Shown in pieces: positions 35,601 through 43,492 of a DNA stretch of 64,000 bases (the stretch's first letter is position 1; every line of letters begins with the position of its first letter). The DNA is taken from the NCBI RefSeq assembly GCF_027943725.1, contig NZ_AP025696.1:1155501-1219500 (forward strand), given 5' to 3'. The notes under the pieces are model-generated. The model did no database searches. It was not told where the DNA came from and was given only the letters and a program-made list of their open reading frames with translations. This stretch comes from Nitrosophilus kaiyonis (GTDB lineage Bacteria; Campylobacterota; Campylobacteria; Campylobacterales; Nitratiruptoraceae). The position numbers and the translations under genes are program-made.

Positions 35601-37085
35601 TCTATTGAAGATTTAGCTCAACTTATTTTCGATCTAAAACAGATTAACCCTGATGCTAAAATTGCAGTAAAACTTGTTTCAACTGCAGGTGTTGGAACAA
35701 TTGCAACAGGTGTTGCAAAAGCTTATGCTGATAAGATAATAATATCAGGTGGTGAAGGTGGAACTGGTGCAGCACCACTTAGCTCAATTAAATTTGCTGG
35801 AAATCCTTGGGAACTTGGTCTTGCTGAAGCTCATAACGCACTAAAAGCAAACCATTTAAGAAGTTTTGTTCATCTACAAACTGATGGAGGTTTAAAAACT
35901 GGACTTGATATTGTAAAAGCTGCACTTCTTGGAGCTGAAAGTTATGCTTTTGGTACAGGTGTTTTAACAATTCTTGGCTGTAAAATACTTAGAGTTTGCC
36001 ATTTAAATAGATGTACTGTTGGTATAGCAACACAACATAAGTTTTTAAGAGATCATTATGTAGGTACTGTTGATAGACTTATAAACTATTTTACATTATT
36101 GGCTGAGGATGTCAGAGAGATACTAGCTAATCTGGGATATAGAAGTTTAGAAGAGATTATTGGAAGAAGCGATCTATTAAAGGTTGTTGAAACAAATTTT
36201 GCGAAAAAATTTGACTTTAGTTCAGTTCTTCAAAGATTAGAAGGACCTGATACTTGTCAAGTAAAATCCAATGAACCATTTGATAAAAATGAGTTTGAAA
36301 AAGAGGTATTAAAAGAGATATATCAAGCGATTGAAAATCCTGATTCTACTATAACAATTAGAAAAAAAATAGAAAATATAAATAGAAGTTTTGGCGCAAG
36401 AATTAGTGGTGAGATTGCAAAATATTATGGAGACAGCGGATTAAAAGATGGGACAATTAATATTGAATTAGAAGGTGTTGCAGGTCAAAGTCTTGGAGCA
36501 TTTTTAATAAACGGAGTAAATATTTATCTAAAAGGTGCAGCAAACGATTATGTTGGAAAAGGAATGCATGGTGGTAAAATTGTAATAACTGGTAAAAAAC
36601 ATGGTGAAAAATTTTCACTTGCAGGAAATACATGTCTTTATGGAGCAACAGGTGGGAAACTTTTTGTTGCTGGGAGTGTAGGAGAGAGATTTGCTGTTAG
36701 AAACTCTGGAGCTTTGGCAGTAGTAGAAGGAACAGGCGATCATGCTTGTGAATATATGACTGGTGGAATAGTTGTTGTTCTTGGTAAAACAGGTATTAAC
36801 TTTGGTGCAGGTATGACTGGAGGGCTTGCTTTTGTTTATGATAAAGAGCATGAATTTGCTGAAAAGATAAATCAAGAGCTGATTGAAGCAAGAAGAATTG
36901 ATACTGATGAGTATGATGAGGCAAGGCATTATCTAAAAAGGCTTCTTAAAATCTATTATAATGAGACAAAAAGTGAAAAAGCAAAAAATATTTTAGAAAA
37001 TTTTAGAATGGAACTTAGAAATTTCTGGATGGTACGACCAAAAGAGCTTACAAAAGTACCTCTAAACCTTGAGGAAGGGGAATAA
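32658..37085 (+). CDS. gltB: Glutamate synthase (NADPH) large subunit
   Basis: A 1475-aa enzyme making glutamate from glutamine and 2-oxoglutarate. The N-terminal class II amidotransferase domain has its nucleophile cysteine at residue 11 (DNCGFGLL), after a ten-residue propeptide. The central and FMN synthase domains follow, with the NSGEGGEDAARFG segment near 894. A 3Fe-4S cluster motif C-x5-C-x4-C (CKILRVCHLNRC) lies near 1107-1118, and a glycine-rich GXGXG beta-helix domain ends the protein. The length matches the family. GGGG ahead of the start gives a modest ribosome binding site. gltD follows directly and receives electrons from NADPH. Confidence 0.97.
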   Translation: MDILTSYKDNCGFGLLADIYNRPSHKNVLDAVKSLERMMHRGAIAADGKSGDGSGLLFSLPKKFLEKKAGEAGVALPKDYAVAMVFYKDEKNLEVFEEICEKNDLKVLLIREVPVDTTALGELALKTLPKIVQIYVEPNSLMAVKRFEALLYLTRREIELKLKDDKDFYIPTFSNKVIAYKGLVMPTYIKKFYPDLEDPDFEASFALFHQRFSTNTLPEWRLAQPFRAIAHNGEINSITANRFNVMAKCEALKSEVFSDEELKRILPILEEGASDSKSLDNFFEFLLINGIDFFKAARSIIPAPWQNAPHMDANLRAFYEYSSTCFEAWDGPAAVSMTDGRYIGCVLDRNGLRPAKYIITKDNRLIIASEYGILQIPEEDILERGRLQSGEMIALDLKYGKILKNEDINEYLKNSKPYAKWLNENMVYLQEHVENPFGNLEDYKIEDIVHKQRFYNITHEVIEQVIEPMIKDGKEAVGSMGDDTPLAAFSKHQRSFTDFFKQKFAQVTNPPIDPIREKIVMSLNTGFGEIHNILDEDPNHACRLKSVSPILTKDKLDVLISYGDEKHPRFKENYKAKTFSTAFDKDLKISLQKLADVVVKAVKEEKIRIVIFDDRELSQFKKTMPMALVIGKVNQTLLKEKIRHLVSMIAITGEVYDSHSAAVLIGYGASAVYPYLLFATVYEYLKKKKDLSAYEIRNEFKNVHKAINGGLLKIMSKMGISTIASYRNSALFDIIGLDKDIVEECFKGSHCHLSGLTYEDLEERLENYHKKAYEIDLTKRVFPLELGGFYKYIDKTEYHDFAPNTVNQIHTASITGDKEDFKKLKNMVDGRGFRMIRDFFEFKSDRKPIDIDEVEPVENIFKRFASAAMSLGSISPEAHECIAEAMNKIGAQSNSGEGGEDAARFGTIKNSKIKQVASGRFGVTPAYLRSAEEIQIKIAQGAKPGEGGQLPGHKVTELIAKLRHTIPGVTLISPPPHHDIYSIEDLAQLIFDLKQINPDAKIAVKLVSTAGVGTIATGVAKAYADKIIISGGEGGTGAAPLSSIKFAGNPWELGLAEAHNALKANHLRSFVHLQTDGGLKTGLDIVKAALLGAESYAFGTGVLTILGCKILRVCHLNRCTVGIATQHKFLRDHYVGTVDRLINYFTLLAEDVREILANLGYRSLEEIIGRSDLLKVVETNFAKKFDFSSVLQRLEGPDTCQVKSNEPFDKNEFEKEVLKEIYQAIENPDSTITIRKKIENINRSFGARISGEIAKYYGDSGLKDGTINIELEGVAGQSLGAFLINGVNIYLKGAANDYVGKGMHGGKIVITGKKHGEKFSLAGNTCLYGATGGKLFVAGSVGERFAVRNSGALAVVEGTGDHACEYMTGGIVVVLGKTGINFGAGMTGGLAFVYDKEHEFAEKINQELIEARRIDTDEYDEARHYLKRLLKIYYNETKSEKAKNILENFRMELRNFWMVRPKELTKVPLNLEEGE

Positions 37086-37086
37086 T

Positions 37087-38460
37087 ATGCAAAGTTTTAT
37101 TTTTACAGAAAGAAATGAGCCAAAAAAAAGAGCTATAAATGAGAGAATAAAAGATTTTAGTGAGATTTATGAAGTGTTTAATCCAAATGAAGCAAGCCTT
37201 CAAAGTGAAAGATGTGTACAGTGTGGTGATCCATATTGTCATAATAGATGTCCTTTGCATAATTTCATACCGCATTGGCTAAAAGCAGTTGCAGAAGGAG
37301 AACTTGAACTTGCTTTTAAACTATCAAATGATTCTTCTCCTTTTCCAGAAGTAATGGGAAGAATCTGCCCACATGATAGACTTTGTGAAGGACACTGTAC
37401 TTTAAATGAGGGGTATGGAGCAGTAACTATAGGCCCAGTTGAGACATTTATAAGTGAAGAGGGCTTTAAAAAAGGACTGCGTCCAGAATTTCCTGGAATA
37501 ACTACAAATAAAAAGGTTGCTATTATAGGTTCTGGTCCTGCTGGATTATCATGTGCAACATTTTTGCTTAGGGCTGGTATTGAACCGCATGTTTACGAAA
37601 AAGAGGATCGTGCTGGCGGACTTTTGACATATGGAATTCCAGGATTTAAACTTGATAAAAAAGTTATACAAAGAAGAGTAGATTGGATGATTGAAGCTGG
37701 TATGAAACTTTATCTAAATAAAGAGGTTGGAAAAGATATAACATTTGATTATCTACTTGAAAATTATGATGCTATCTTTATAGGAATTGGTGCAAAAAAA
37801 TCAAGAATGCCTAAAATTCCAGGAGAAAATGCAAAAGGTGCAATGCCTGCAATGAAATTTTTGGTAAATATTCAAAGAAAACTTTTTGGCGATGATTATG
37901 ATACATCCATAAATGTAAAAGATAAAAAGGTTGTTGTAATAGGTGGTGGTGATACAGCGATGGATTGTGTTAGAACATCTATAAGAGAGGGAGCAAAAAA
38001 GGTAATTTGTGCCTATAGAAGAGATGTAAAAAGTATGCCAGGAAGCCGTAAAGAGTATAAAAATGCAATAGAAGAGGGAACAGAGTTTATGTTTAATGTT
38101 GCTCCAAAAGAGGTTTTGGTAAATGATAAAGGTGAAGTAATAGGTGTACAATTAATTAAAACATTGCAAAGTGGAAGAAAACTTGAAGAGATTAAAGGGA
38201 GTGAATTTAGAATAGATGCAGATGTCGTTATATTTGCTCTTGGATTTTCAAATACACCTTTAGAATTTTTATCAAAAAATGGAATAGAAACTGATGAATG
38301 GGGAGCTATAAAAGTTGATGAAAATTATGAAACAACAAAACCTGGCGTTTATGCTGGAGGTGATTGTTATAGAGGAGCTGATCTTGTTGTAACTGCGGCT
38401 TATGATGGAAGAGAAGCAGCTAACTCCATTATAAAAAAACTTTTGAGTAAAAATGGTTGA
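37087..38460 (+). CDS. gltD: Glutamate synthase (NADPH) small subunit
   Basis: A 457-aa flavoprotein feeding NADPH electrons to GltB. Two cysteine-rich 4Fe-4S sites sit in the N-terminal 110 residues (CVQCGDPYCHNRCPLHNF near 41-58 and ICPHDRLCEGHC near 98-109). The FAD-binding GSGPAGLSCA lies near 150 and the NADPH-binding GGGDTAMDC near 290. I use the ATG at 37087; its GAGGAAGGGG ribosome binding site lies within the end of gltB, and an earlier in-frame codon is unlikely. It overlaps the next gene by eight bases. Confidence 0.96.
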   Translation: MQSFIFTERNEPKKRAINERIKDFSEIYEVFNPNEASLQSERCVQCGDPYCHNRCPLHNFIPHWLKAVAEGELELAFKLSNDSSPFPEVMGRICPHDRLCEGHCTLNEGYGAVTIGPVETFISEEGFKKGLRPEFPGITTNKKVAIIGSGPAGLSCATFLLRAGIEPHVYEKEDRAGGLLTYGIPGFKLDKKVIQRRVDWMIEAGMKLYLNKEVGKDITFDYLLENYDAIFIGIGAKKSRMPKIPGENAKGAMPAMKFLVNIQRKLFGDDYDTSINVKDKKVVVIGGGDTAMDCVRTSIREGAKKVICAYRRDVKSMPGSRKEYKNAIEEGTEFMFNVAPKEVLVNDKGEVIGVQLIKTLQSGRKLEEIKGSEFRIDADVVIFALGFSNTPLEFLSKNGIETDEWGAIKVDENYETTKPGVYAGGDCYRGADLVVTAAYDGREAANSIIKKLLSKNG

Positions 38461-39184
38461 AAAATATTTAAAAAATGTTTTAGTAGCAAGTAAAAAAATC
38501 TTTACTCTCATCCAAAACGGCTTGGATGAGAGCTATTTTGATGTTATAAAGGTTGGAGCAGGTGGAGACAAAAGTACAAAAATTGATCTAGTAAGCGAAG
38601 AGATATATATAAAATATTTAAAAAGTTTTGGACAGATTATCTCTGAAGAGAGTGGTATTATAGGTGAAGGTGAAGAAAAAATTATTTTAGATCCTATTGA
38701 TGGAAGTGATAATCTTATTTCTGGATTTCCTTACTATGGCTCTTCTATAGCTATTAAAAAAGATAATTTAACAATATTTTCTTTTATTGCAAATTTTGCA
38801 AATGGTGATTTTTTTGTAAAAAGTGATGATTTTTATAAAAAAGGCAATTTATATTTTGAAGACTTTAACTTAAAAGATATAGAAATCAAAGAGTATAAAG
38901 GCAGAATTGGACTTTTTGAAAAAGCATATGCCAATCCAAAAATTGTAAAGGCTTTAAAAGATAACTATATAAAATTTAGAAGTCCAGGTGCTGTTGCTCT
39001 ATCTTTATCTTATGCCCATAATGTAAGATTTGTTTTATTTGCTGGAAAAATTAGAGAGTATGATATTGCAGCTGGCCTACATCAGTGTGTAGACCTTAAT
39101 TTATATTATAATGATAAATATATTTTAGTGAGTAAAAGCAAGGAGCTATTTGATAAAATAAGAAAAGATGTTTTAAAGGATTGA
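38453..39184 (+). CDS. Inositol monophosphatase-family phosphatase
   Basis: A 243-aa lithium-sensitive-type sugar phosphatase homolog. The metal-binding motifs of the family are visible: EES near residue 64 and ILDPIDGSDNLISGFPYYG (about 79-97). The late motif around EYDIAAGLHQC (about 203) corresponds to the WDxAAG motif. Substrates in bacteria include fructose-1,6-bisphosphate, inositol phosphate or 3'-phosphoadenosine phosphate; I cannot decide among them. It overlaps the gltD stop by eight bases and lies four bases from the overlap with accD. Confidence 0.8.
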   Translation: MVEKYLKNVLVASKKIFTLIQNGLDESYFDVIKVGAGGDKSTKIDLVSEEIYIKYLKSFGQIISEESGIIGEGEEKIILDPIDGSDNLISGFPYYGSSIAIKKDNLTIFSFIANFANGDFFVKSDDFYKKGNLYFEDFNLKDIEIKEYKGRIGLFEKAYANPKIVKALKDNYIKFRSPGAVALSLSYAHNVRFVLFAGKIREYDIAAGLHQCVDLNLYYNDKYILVSKSKELFDKIRKDVLKD

Positions 39185-39186
39185 AT

Positions 39187-40038
39187 GTGAAATTTAGTTT
39201 TTTTGAAAAAATTAGAAGAAGTCAGCCTTCAAAAGAGGAAAAACCAAGTCATTGGATTAAATGTCCAAGCTGTAATGCGCTTATGTACTATAAAGAGGTT
39301 GTGAATAGAAACTATGTTTGTCCAAAGTGCGGGTATCATTTTAGAATAAGCGCTGAAGATAGAATTAAAATATTATGTGATGAAGATAGTTTTATTGAAC
39401 ATGATGCTTCATTGCAACCTGTTGATCCTTTAAAATTTGTTGATAAAAAGAGTTACAAAAAAAGAATCGATGAAAATTATAAAAAAACAAAAAGATATAG
39501 TTCAGCTATCAGTGGAACATGTAAAATAGATGGTATTGAAAGTGAAATAGTTGTTTTTGATTTTAATTTTATGGGTGGAAGTTTAGGTTCAGTTGAAGGT
39601 GAAAAGATAGTTAGAGCTGTTAATAGAGCAATAGAGAAAAGAAATCCTTTAATAATAGTTAGTGCTAGTGGTGGTGCACGTATGCAAGAGAGTACATTTT
39701 CTTTAATGCAAATGAGTAAAACAAGTGCTGCTTTAGCAAGACTTGATGAAGAGAAACTCCCTTTTATATCTGTTTTAACTGATCCAACAATGGGTGGAGT
39801 AAGTGCATCTTTTGCAATGCTTGGCGATATTATAATGGCCGAACCTGGTGCACTTATTGGTTTTGCTGGACAAAGAGTTATCAAGCAAACAATTGGTGCA
39901 GATCTTCCAGAAGGGTTTCAAAAAAGTGAATTTTTACTAGAACATGGTTTGATAGATATGATAGTTAATAGAAATGATATGAAAAAAACAATCTCTTTAT
40001 TATTAAAACAGTTTTTACCTCATAAAATTGGATTATAA
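39187..40038 (+). CDS. accD: Acetyl-CoA carboxylase carboxyltransferase subunit beta
   Basis: A 283-aa subunit of the carboxyltransferase that makes malonyl-CoA with AccA. An N-terminal four-cysteine zinc ribbon (CPSCNALMYY..YVCPKCGYHF, about 24-47) precedes the crotonase-fold domain with FNFMGGSLGSVEGEKI and SASGGARMQES. AAAGGA lies six bases before the GTG at 39187, so I prefer that start over the TTG two codons earlier, which abuts the ribosome binding site. AccA is not in this window. The carboxylase's biotin ligase is birA at 12200. Confidence 0.93.
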   Translation: MKFSFFEKIRRSQPSKEEKPSHWIKCPSCNALMYYKEVVNRNYVCPKCGYHFRISAEDRIKILCDEDSFIEHDASLQPVDPLKFVDKKSYKKRIDENYKKTKRYSSAISGTCKIDGIESEIVVFDFNFMGGSLGSVEGEKIVRAVNRAIEKRNPLIIVSASGGARMQESTFSLMQMSKTSAALARLDEEKLPFISVLTDPTMGGVSASFAMLGDIIMAEPGALIGFAGQRVIKQTIGADLPEGFQKSEFLLEHGLIDMIVNRNDMKKTISLLLKQFLPHKIGL

Positions 40039-40631
40039 TGGCAAAAATTTATGCTTTATGTGATATGTCTTTATTGAAAAAGTATAAAATTGATATAAAA
40101 GAGTATGTAAAAATTGCTAAATATTTTAATGCTTCAATAATCCAATATAGAGATAAAATTTCATCTTTAGAAGAAAAAAAAGAAAACTTAAAAATATTAA
40201 AAAATCAAAGTGATATTCCAGTAATTATTAACGATTTTTTAGAACTTGTTCAATTTGCAGATGGATTACATATTGGTCAAGAAGATCTAATAAACATAAT
40301 AGATAGTTTTGGATTTAGATCAAAATATGAAGCAATTGAAGGAATTAGAAAGATTATTGGTAAAAAAATTTTAGGTCTTTCAACACATAATGAATCAGAA
40401 ATAAAAGAGGCAAATCTATTTAATCTTGATTATATTGGCTTAGGTGCTTATAGAAGTAGTTCAACAAAAGAGGTAGAAAATATTTTAGGTGAAAAATTGC
40501 ATTGTTTAGGTGTGATTTCTAAACATCCTGTAGTTGCAATAGGTGGTATAAGACTGTTTGATAACATTAAAAATGTTTCATATAAAGCTATTGGATCCGA
40601 TTTACTAAAAAAATATTTAACTTATAGTTAG
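40038..40631 (+). CDS. ThiE/TenI-family thiamine phosphate synthase-like protein
   Basis: A 197-aa TIM-barrel protein. Visible signatures are IIQYRDK (about 34-40), NDFLELVQFADGLHIGQEDL (about 64-83), GLSTHNESEIKEA (about 114-126) and YIGLGAYRSSSTKEV. VVAIGGI (about 168-174) makes up the phosphate-binding end. These match thiamine-phosphate synthase or its relative TenI. The barrel is slightly shorter than the usual ThiE, and no other thi gene is nearby, so the exact reaction is open. Its ATG overlaps the final base of the accD stop. Confidence 0.75.
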   Translation: MAKIYALCDMSLLKKYKIDIKEYVKIAKYFNASIIQYRDKISSLEEKKENLKILKNQSDIPVIINDFLELVQFADGLHIGQEDLINIIDSFGFRSKYEAIEGIRKIIGKKILGLSTHNESEIKEANLFNLDYIGLGAYRSSSTKEVENILGEKLHCLGVISKHPVVAIGGIRLFDNIKNVSYKAIGSDLLKKYLTYS

Positions 40632-40639
40632 GAATTTCA

Positions 40640-41101
40640 TTGGTAAAAATTAATATTTATGCAATCTCAAAAAAAGATGAAAAATCTTATCAAAATATAA
40701 TAGATGATTTTATCAAGATGTCAAAAAAATATGCTCAAATTAATATTGAAAATATTTTCAATAAAAAAATAAACCAAGCACAATGCAAAGATGAAAAAAG
40801 TGCTAAAAAAAGTTATACTCAAAGTTTTGAACCTTTTTTAAAAAAGGGATTTAATATTGTTTTAGATCCAAGAGGAAAAGAAATTGACAGTTATGAATTT
40901 GCAAATATTTTAAAAAATTTAGATAGTGTTAATTTTTTTATTGGTGGGGCTTACGGTTTTGAGGAAGATTTTATAAAAAGAAGCGATTTATGTTTAAGCT
41001 TAAGCCGTTTAACTATGAGCCATAAAATTGCTAAAATTGTACTGTTAGAACAGATTTATCGAGCTTTTACAATTATTCATTCACATCCATATCATAAATG
41101 A
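40640..41101 (+). CDS. rlmH: 23S rRNA (pseudouridine1915-N3)-methyltransferase RlmH
   Basis: A 153-aa SPOUT-class methyltransferase acting on helix 69 of 23S rRNA. The knotted C-terminal half has LDPRGKEIDSYEFA (about 74-87), FFIGGAYGFEEDF (SAM-binding) and LSLSRLTMSHKIAKIVLLEQIYRAF (in part LSRLTMSHKIAKIVLLEQ). It ends HPYHK, the usual end of RlmH. The start is TTG with TAGGAA seven bases upstream. Its stop codon is the first base of the second structured element. Confidence 0.93.
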   Translation: MVKINIYAISKKDEKSYQNIIDDFIKMSKKYAQINIENIFNKKINQAQCKDEKSAKKSYTQSFEPFLKKGFNIVLDPRGKEIDSYEFANILKNLDSVNFFIGGAYGFEEDFIKRSDLCLSLSRLTMSHKIAKIVLLEQIYRAFTIIHSHPYHK

Positions 41102-41233
41102 GCGAGGGCAAAGCGAAGCTTTGAGCAAGCAAACTGCTTTGCTTGCGTCCCGAAGCGAAAGCCTTGAGTATATGTGAGTCTGAAAAACAAGGTTTTTCGT
41201 GACGAACATACGAGAGGCTGGTTTACCTTAAAG
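41099..41233 (+). ncRNA. Candidate structured RNA/hairpin element, copy 2
   Basis: This begins at the rlmH stop codon. AAAGC-GAA-GCTTT is at 41110-41122, and a 9-bp hairpin GCAAGCAAA/TTTGCTTGC at 41125-41146 replaces the unrelated hairpin of copy 1. The closing helix AGCCT/AGGCT pairs 41160-41164 with 41215-41219. TATGT/ACATA pairs 41171-41175 with 41206-41210. Innermost is GAAAAA/TTTTTC with a CAAGG loop (41182-41198). CTGGTTTACCTT follows, as in copy 1. Helix sequence differs between the copies but pairing is kept. Confidence 0.55.
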
Positions 41234-41442
41234 GAAACGAAGTTGAGCAAAGCGAAACAAGTTTGAGGTTAGATTTGAGGTTGAAGGCTGAAGGGAGAAG
41301 AATGAAGGGAAGAAAGGGTGAAGCGACCAATTCCAAATTTCAAATTACCAATGACTAATGACCAATGACTAATGTCAAATATCTAATCTCAACTTTTTTT
41401 TAAGAAATTTTATGATAAAGTACTAAAAAAACGGAGTTTAGA
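41102..41442 (+). other. Long intergenic region with structured element and repeats
   Basis: This 341-base gap holds the second structured element, a purine-rich GAAG-repeat tract (about 41241-41326) and nine heptads (41327-41389). A short AT-rich promoter-like stretch (ATTTTATGATAAAGT near 41407-41421) comes before the next gene. No open reading frame here looks real. Confidence 0.8.
41241..41390 (+). repeat. Purine tract plus nine-unit heptad array
   Basis: The purine tract has GGTTGAAGGCTGAAGGGAGAAG-type units, also seen near 29130-29155 and 61722-61750. The junction GAAGCGACCAATTCC leads to nine contiguous in-phase units at 41327-41389: CCAATTC, CAAATTT, CAAATTA, CCAATGA, CTAATGA, CCAATGA, CTAATGT, CAAATAT, CTAATCT. 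Confidence 0.92.
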
Positions 41443-42453
41443 ATGCATTTAAAAAGATATACATTTTTTTCAATTATTTTAATAGCTTTAATCGGGATTT
41501 TAGTTTATACTCAAATTGATGCTAAATATACATTAGATATTTTTGGTATTCCTGTTTCTTTACCTGTTGCAGTATGGATTGTATTGCCAATGGTGTTATT
41601 ATATTTTGCATCTATATTTCATATGGCTTACTACTCATTTAAAGGCTATATAAAAGGAAAAAAATATAAAAAAGATTATGAAAATATAGTTAAATCTTTA
41701 TTTAATGCAATACTTAGAGAGCCAAAACTACAAAGTTACAAAACTCAAGAATTTAGAAATATAGGATCTATTACTGATAGATCAAACATATTGCTGAAAG
41801 AGTATAATTTTGATATTAAAGATGATATTTTAAGAAAAGCTGTACAATATGTAAAAGATATTGAAAGAGGAGAGTATATAGATATAAAAGATATAAAATT
41901 TTCAAAGGATAATCCTCTTTATTTGAAAAATTTAGAAAACAGAATTAATGAAGAGATGACATATAGTGGGGTTATATTAAATAAATGCAATGAGTTTCCA
42001 GAGGAGTTATGTAAAAAAGCATTAAATAGATTTTTAGATTATGGAGAGATAACAAAGATAAAAGATTATTCAAAAATTTTTGATTTTGAAAATCTCTATA
42101 AACTTCTTGAAATGGCAAAAGATGAGGAAAGAAAATTAAATCTTAATACTACTGATCTTATTTATATAATTCAAGAATCAAAACTGAAATTTACTCCTAA
42201 AGAGTATATAAATCTTGCAAAAAATATCAAAGATATATTTATGCCAGATGAGAGATTAAAATTTTTTGAACTTTTAAAAAATAGTGATGAGAAAGCAGAA
42301 GCTGGATATATATATACTCTTTTAGATCTTGAGATGATTGAAAAGGCTAAAGATGAACTCGAAAATAGCGAAGAAAATGAATTTTTAAACTTCAAAGCAT
42401 TTTTAGAACTGAAAGAGTGCGGAAGAAATTATCCTCTTGATCTTTTTGCTTAA
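41443..42453 (+). CDS. Membrane-anchored protein of unknown function
   Basis: A 336-aa protein with two N-terminal membrane helices (about 7-24 and 40-62) separated by a short loop. A mainly helical, charged cytoplasmic domain of about 265 residues follows, in which I see no known motif. Helices of the C-terminal third (for example YINLAKNIKDIFMPDERLKFFELL) look TPR- or HEAT-like in spacing, but this is only an impression. GGAG precedes the ATG. It stands alone between the composite repeat and a terminator, so context gives no hint of function. I do not recognise the family. Confidence 0.6.
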   Translation: MHLKRYTFFSIILIALIGILVYTQIDAKYTLDIFGIPVSLPVAVWIVLPMVLLYFASIFHMAYYSFKGYIKGKKYKKDYENIVKSLFNAILREPKLQSYKTQEFRNIGSITDRSNILLKEYNFDIKDDILRKAVQYVKDIERGEYIDIKDIKFSKDNPLYLKNLENRINEEMTYSGVILNKCNEFPEELCKKALNRFLDYGEITKIKDYSKIFDFENLYKLLEMAKDEERKLNLNTTDLIYIIQESKLKFTPKEYINLAKNIKDIFMPDERLKFFELLKNSDEKAEAGYIYTLLDLEMIEKAKDELENSEENEFLNFKAFLELKECGRNYPLDLFA

Positions 42454-42459
42454 CCCTTT

Positions 42460-42480
42460 AAGCCTTTTGGCTTTTCTTTC
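42460..42480 (+). terminator. Rho-independent terminator
   Basis: AAGCC-TTTT-GGCTT (42460-42473) followed by TTCTTTC, seven bases after the stop of the membrane protein gene. Confidence 0.65.
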
Positions 42481-42552
42481 AAATAAATTTGCTTCAATTT
42501 GATTTTACCTTAAAAATAGTTTAAAATTACGCAAAAAATTTGAAGGTATAAA

Positions 42553-43485
42553 ATGAAAATTGATTTTAATAAGCCTCTATATGTTTTAGCGCCTCTTGCT
42601 GGATATACTGACCTGCCTTTTAGAAGTGTGGTTAAAAGATTTGGTGCTGATCTGACAATAAGCGAAATGATCAGTTCAAATGCTCTTGTTTATGATAGTA
42701 AGAAAACATATAAAATGATAGAAAAGTCACCTTTAGAAGACCCATATTTTGTTCAAATAGCGGGAAGTGATGAAAATATTATAAAAGAGGCTGTAAAAAG
42801 ATTAAATGATATTGAAGGAATTGATGGAATTGATCTAAATTGTGGATGTCCAGTACCAAAAGTTGTAAAACAGGGTGCTGGAAGTGCTTTATTGAATGAT
42901 TTAAAAAAGCTATCAAAAATAGTTGAAACTATAAAAAAATATTCAGACAAAAATTATACATCTGTAAAAATAAGACTGGGTTTTACTAAAAACAATGTTG
43001 TTGAAATTGTAAAGATTTTAGAAAGTTCTGGCGCAGATTTTGTAACAATACATGGAAGAACAAGAAGTGGCGGATTTAAGGCTTCTGTCAATTATGAAGC
43101 TATAAAAGAGGCAAAAGAGAGTGTTAAAATACCTATAATTGCCAATGGAGATATAGTTGATTTTAATAAAGCAAAAGAGGTTTTAGAGTTTACTAAAGCT
43201 GATGGTGTAATGATAGGAAGAGGCGCTATTGGAAAGCCATGGATATTTTATCAATTAAAAGAGGGTAAAGAGTTTGTTGATAAAGATATAAAATTAAAAA
43301 TAATTTTGGAGCATTTTTATCAAATGATCAATTTTTATGGTGAATATGGTGCTGTTATGTTTAGAAAACATTTACATACATATTCAAAAGGATATAGTGG
43401 TGCTTCAATTTTTAGAGATGAAATCAACAAAATAAAAGACCCAGTAACTATGCGTAAAAAAATTGAAGAATTTTTTGGAAAATAG
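42553..43485 (+). CDS. tRNA-dihydrouridine synthase
   Basis: A 310-aa FMN enzyme reducing uridines in tRNA. The TIM barrel starts VLAPLAGYTDLPFRSVV (about 11-27). It has the catalytic cysteine in LNCGCPVPKVVKQGAGSALL (about 96-115), the HGRTRSGGF motif (about 161-169), and IANGDIV and VMIGRGAIGKPW for FMN phosphate binding. It resembles DusB in these motifs; I leave the symbol empty because the subclass sets which tRNA positions are modified. GAAGG lies eight bases before the ATG. A convergent gene follows after seven bases. Confidence 0.93.
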   Translation: MKIDFNKPLYVLAPLAGYTDLPFRSVVKRFGADLTISEMISSNALVYDSKKTYKMIEKSPLEDPYFVQIAGSDENIIKEAVKRLNDIEGIDGIDLNCGCPVPKVVKQGAGSALLNDLKKLSKIVETIKKYSDKNYTSVKIRLGFTKNNVVEIVKILESSGADFVTIHGRTRSGGFKASVNYEAIKEAKESVKIPIIANGDIVDFNKAKEVLEFTKADGVMIGRGAIGKPWIFYQLKEGKEFVDKDIKLKIILEHFYQMINFYGEYGAVMFRKHLHTYSKGYSGASIFRDEINKIKDPVTMRKKIEEFFGK

Positions 43486-43492
43486 TTAAATA

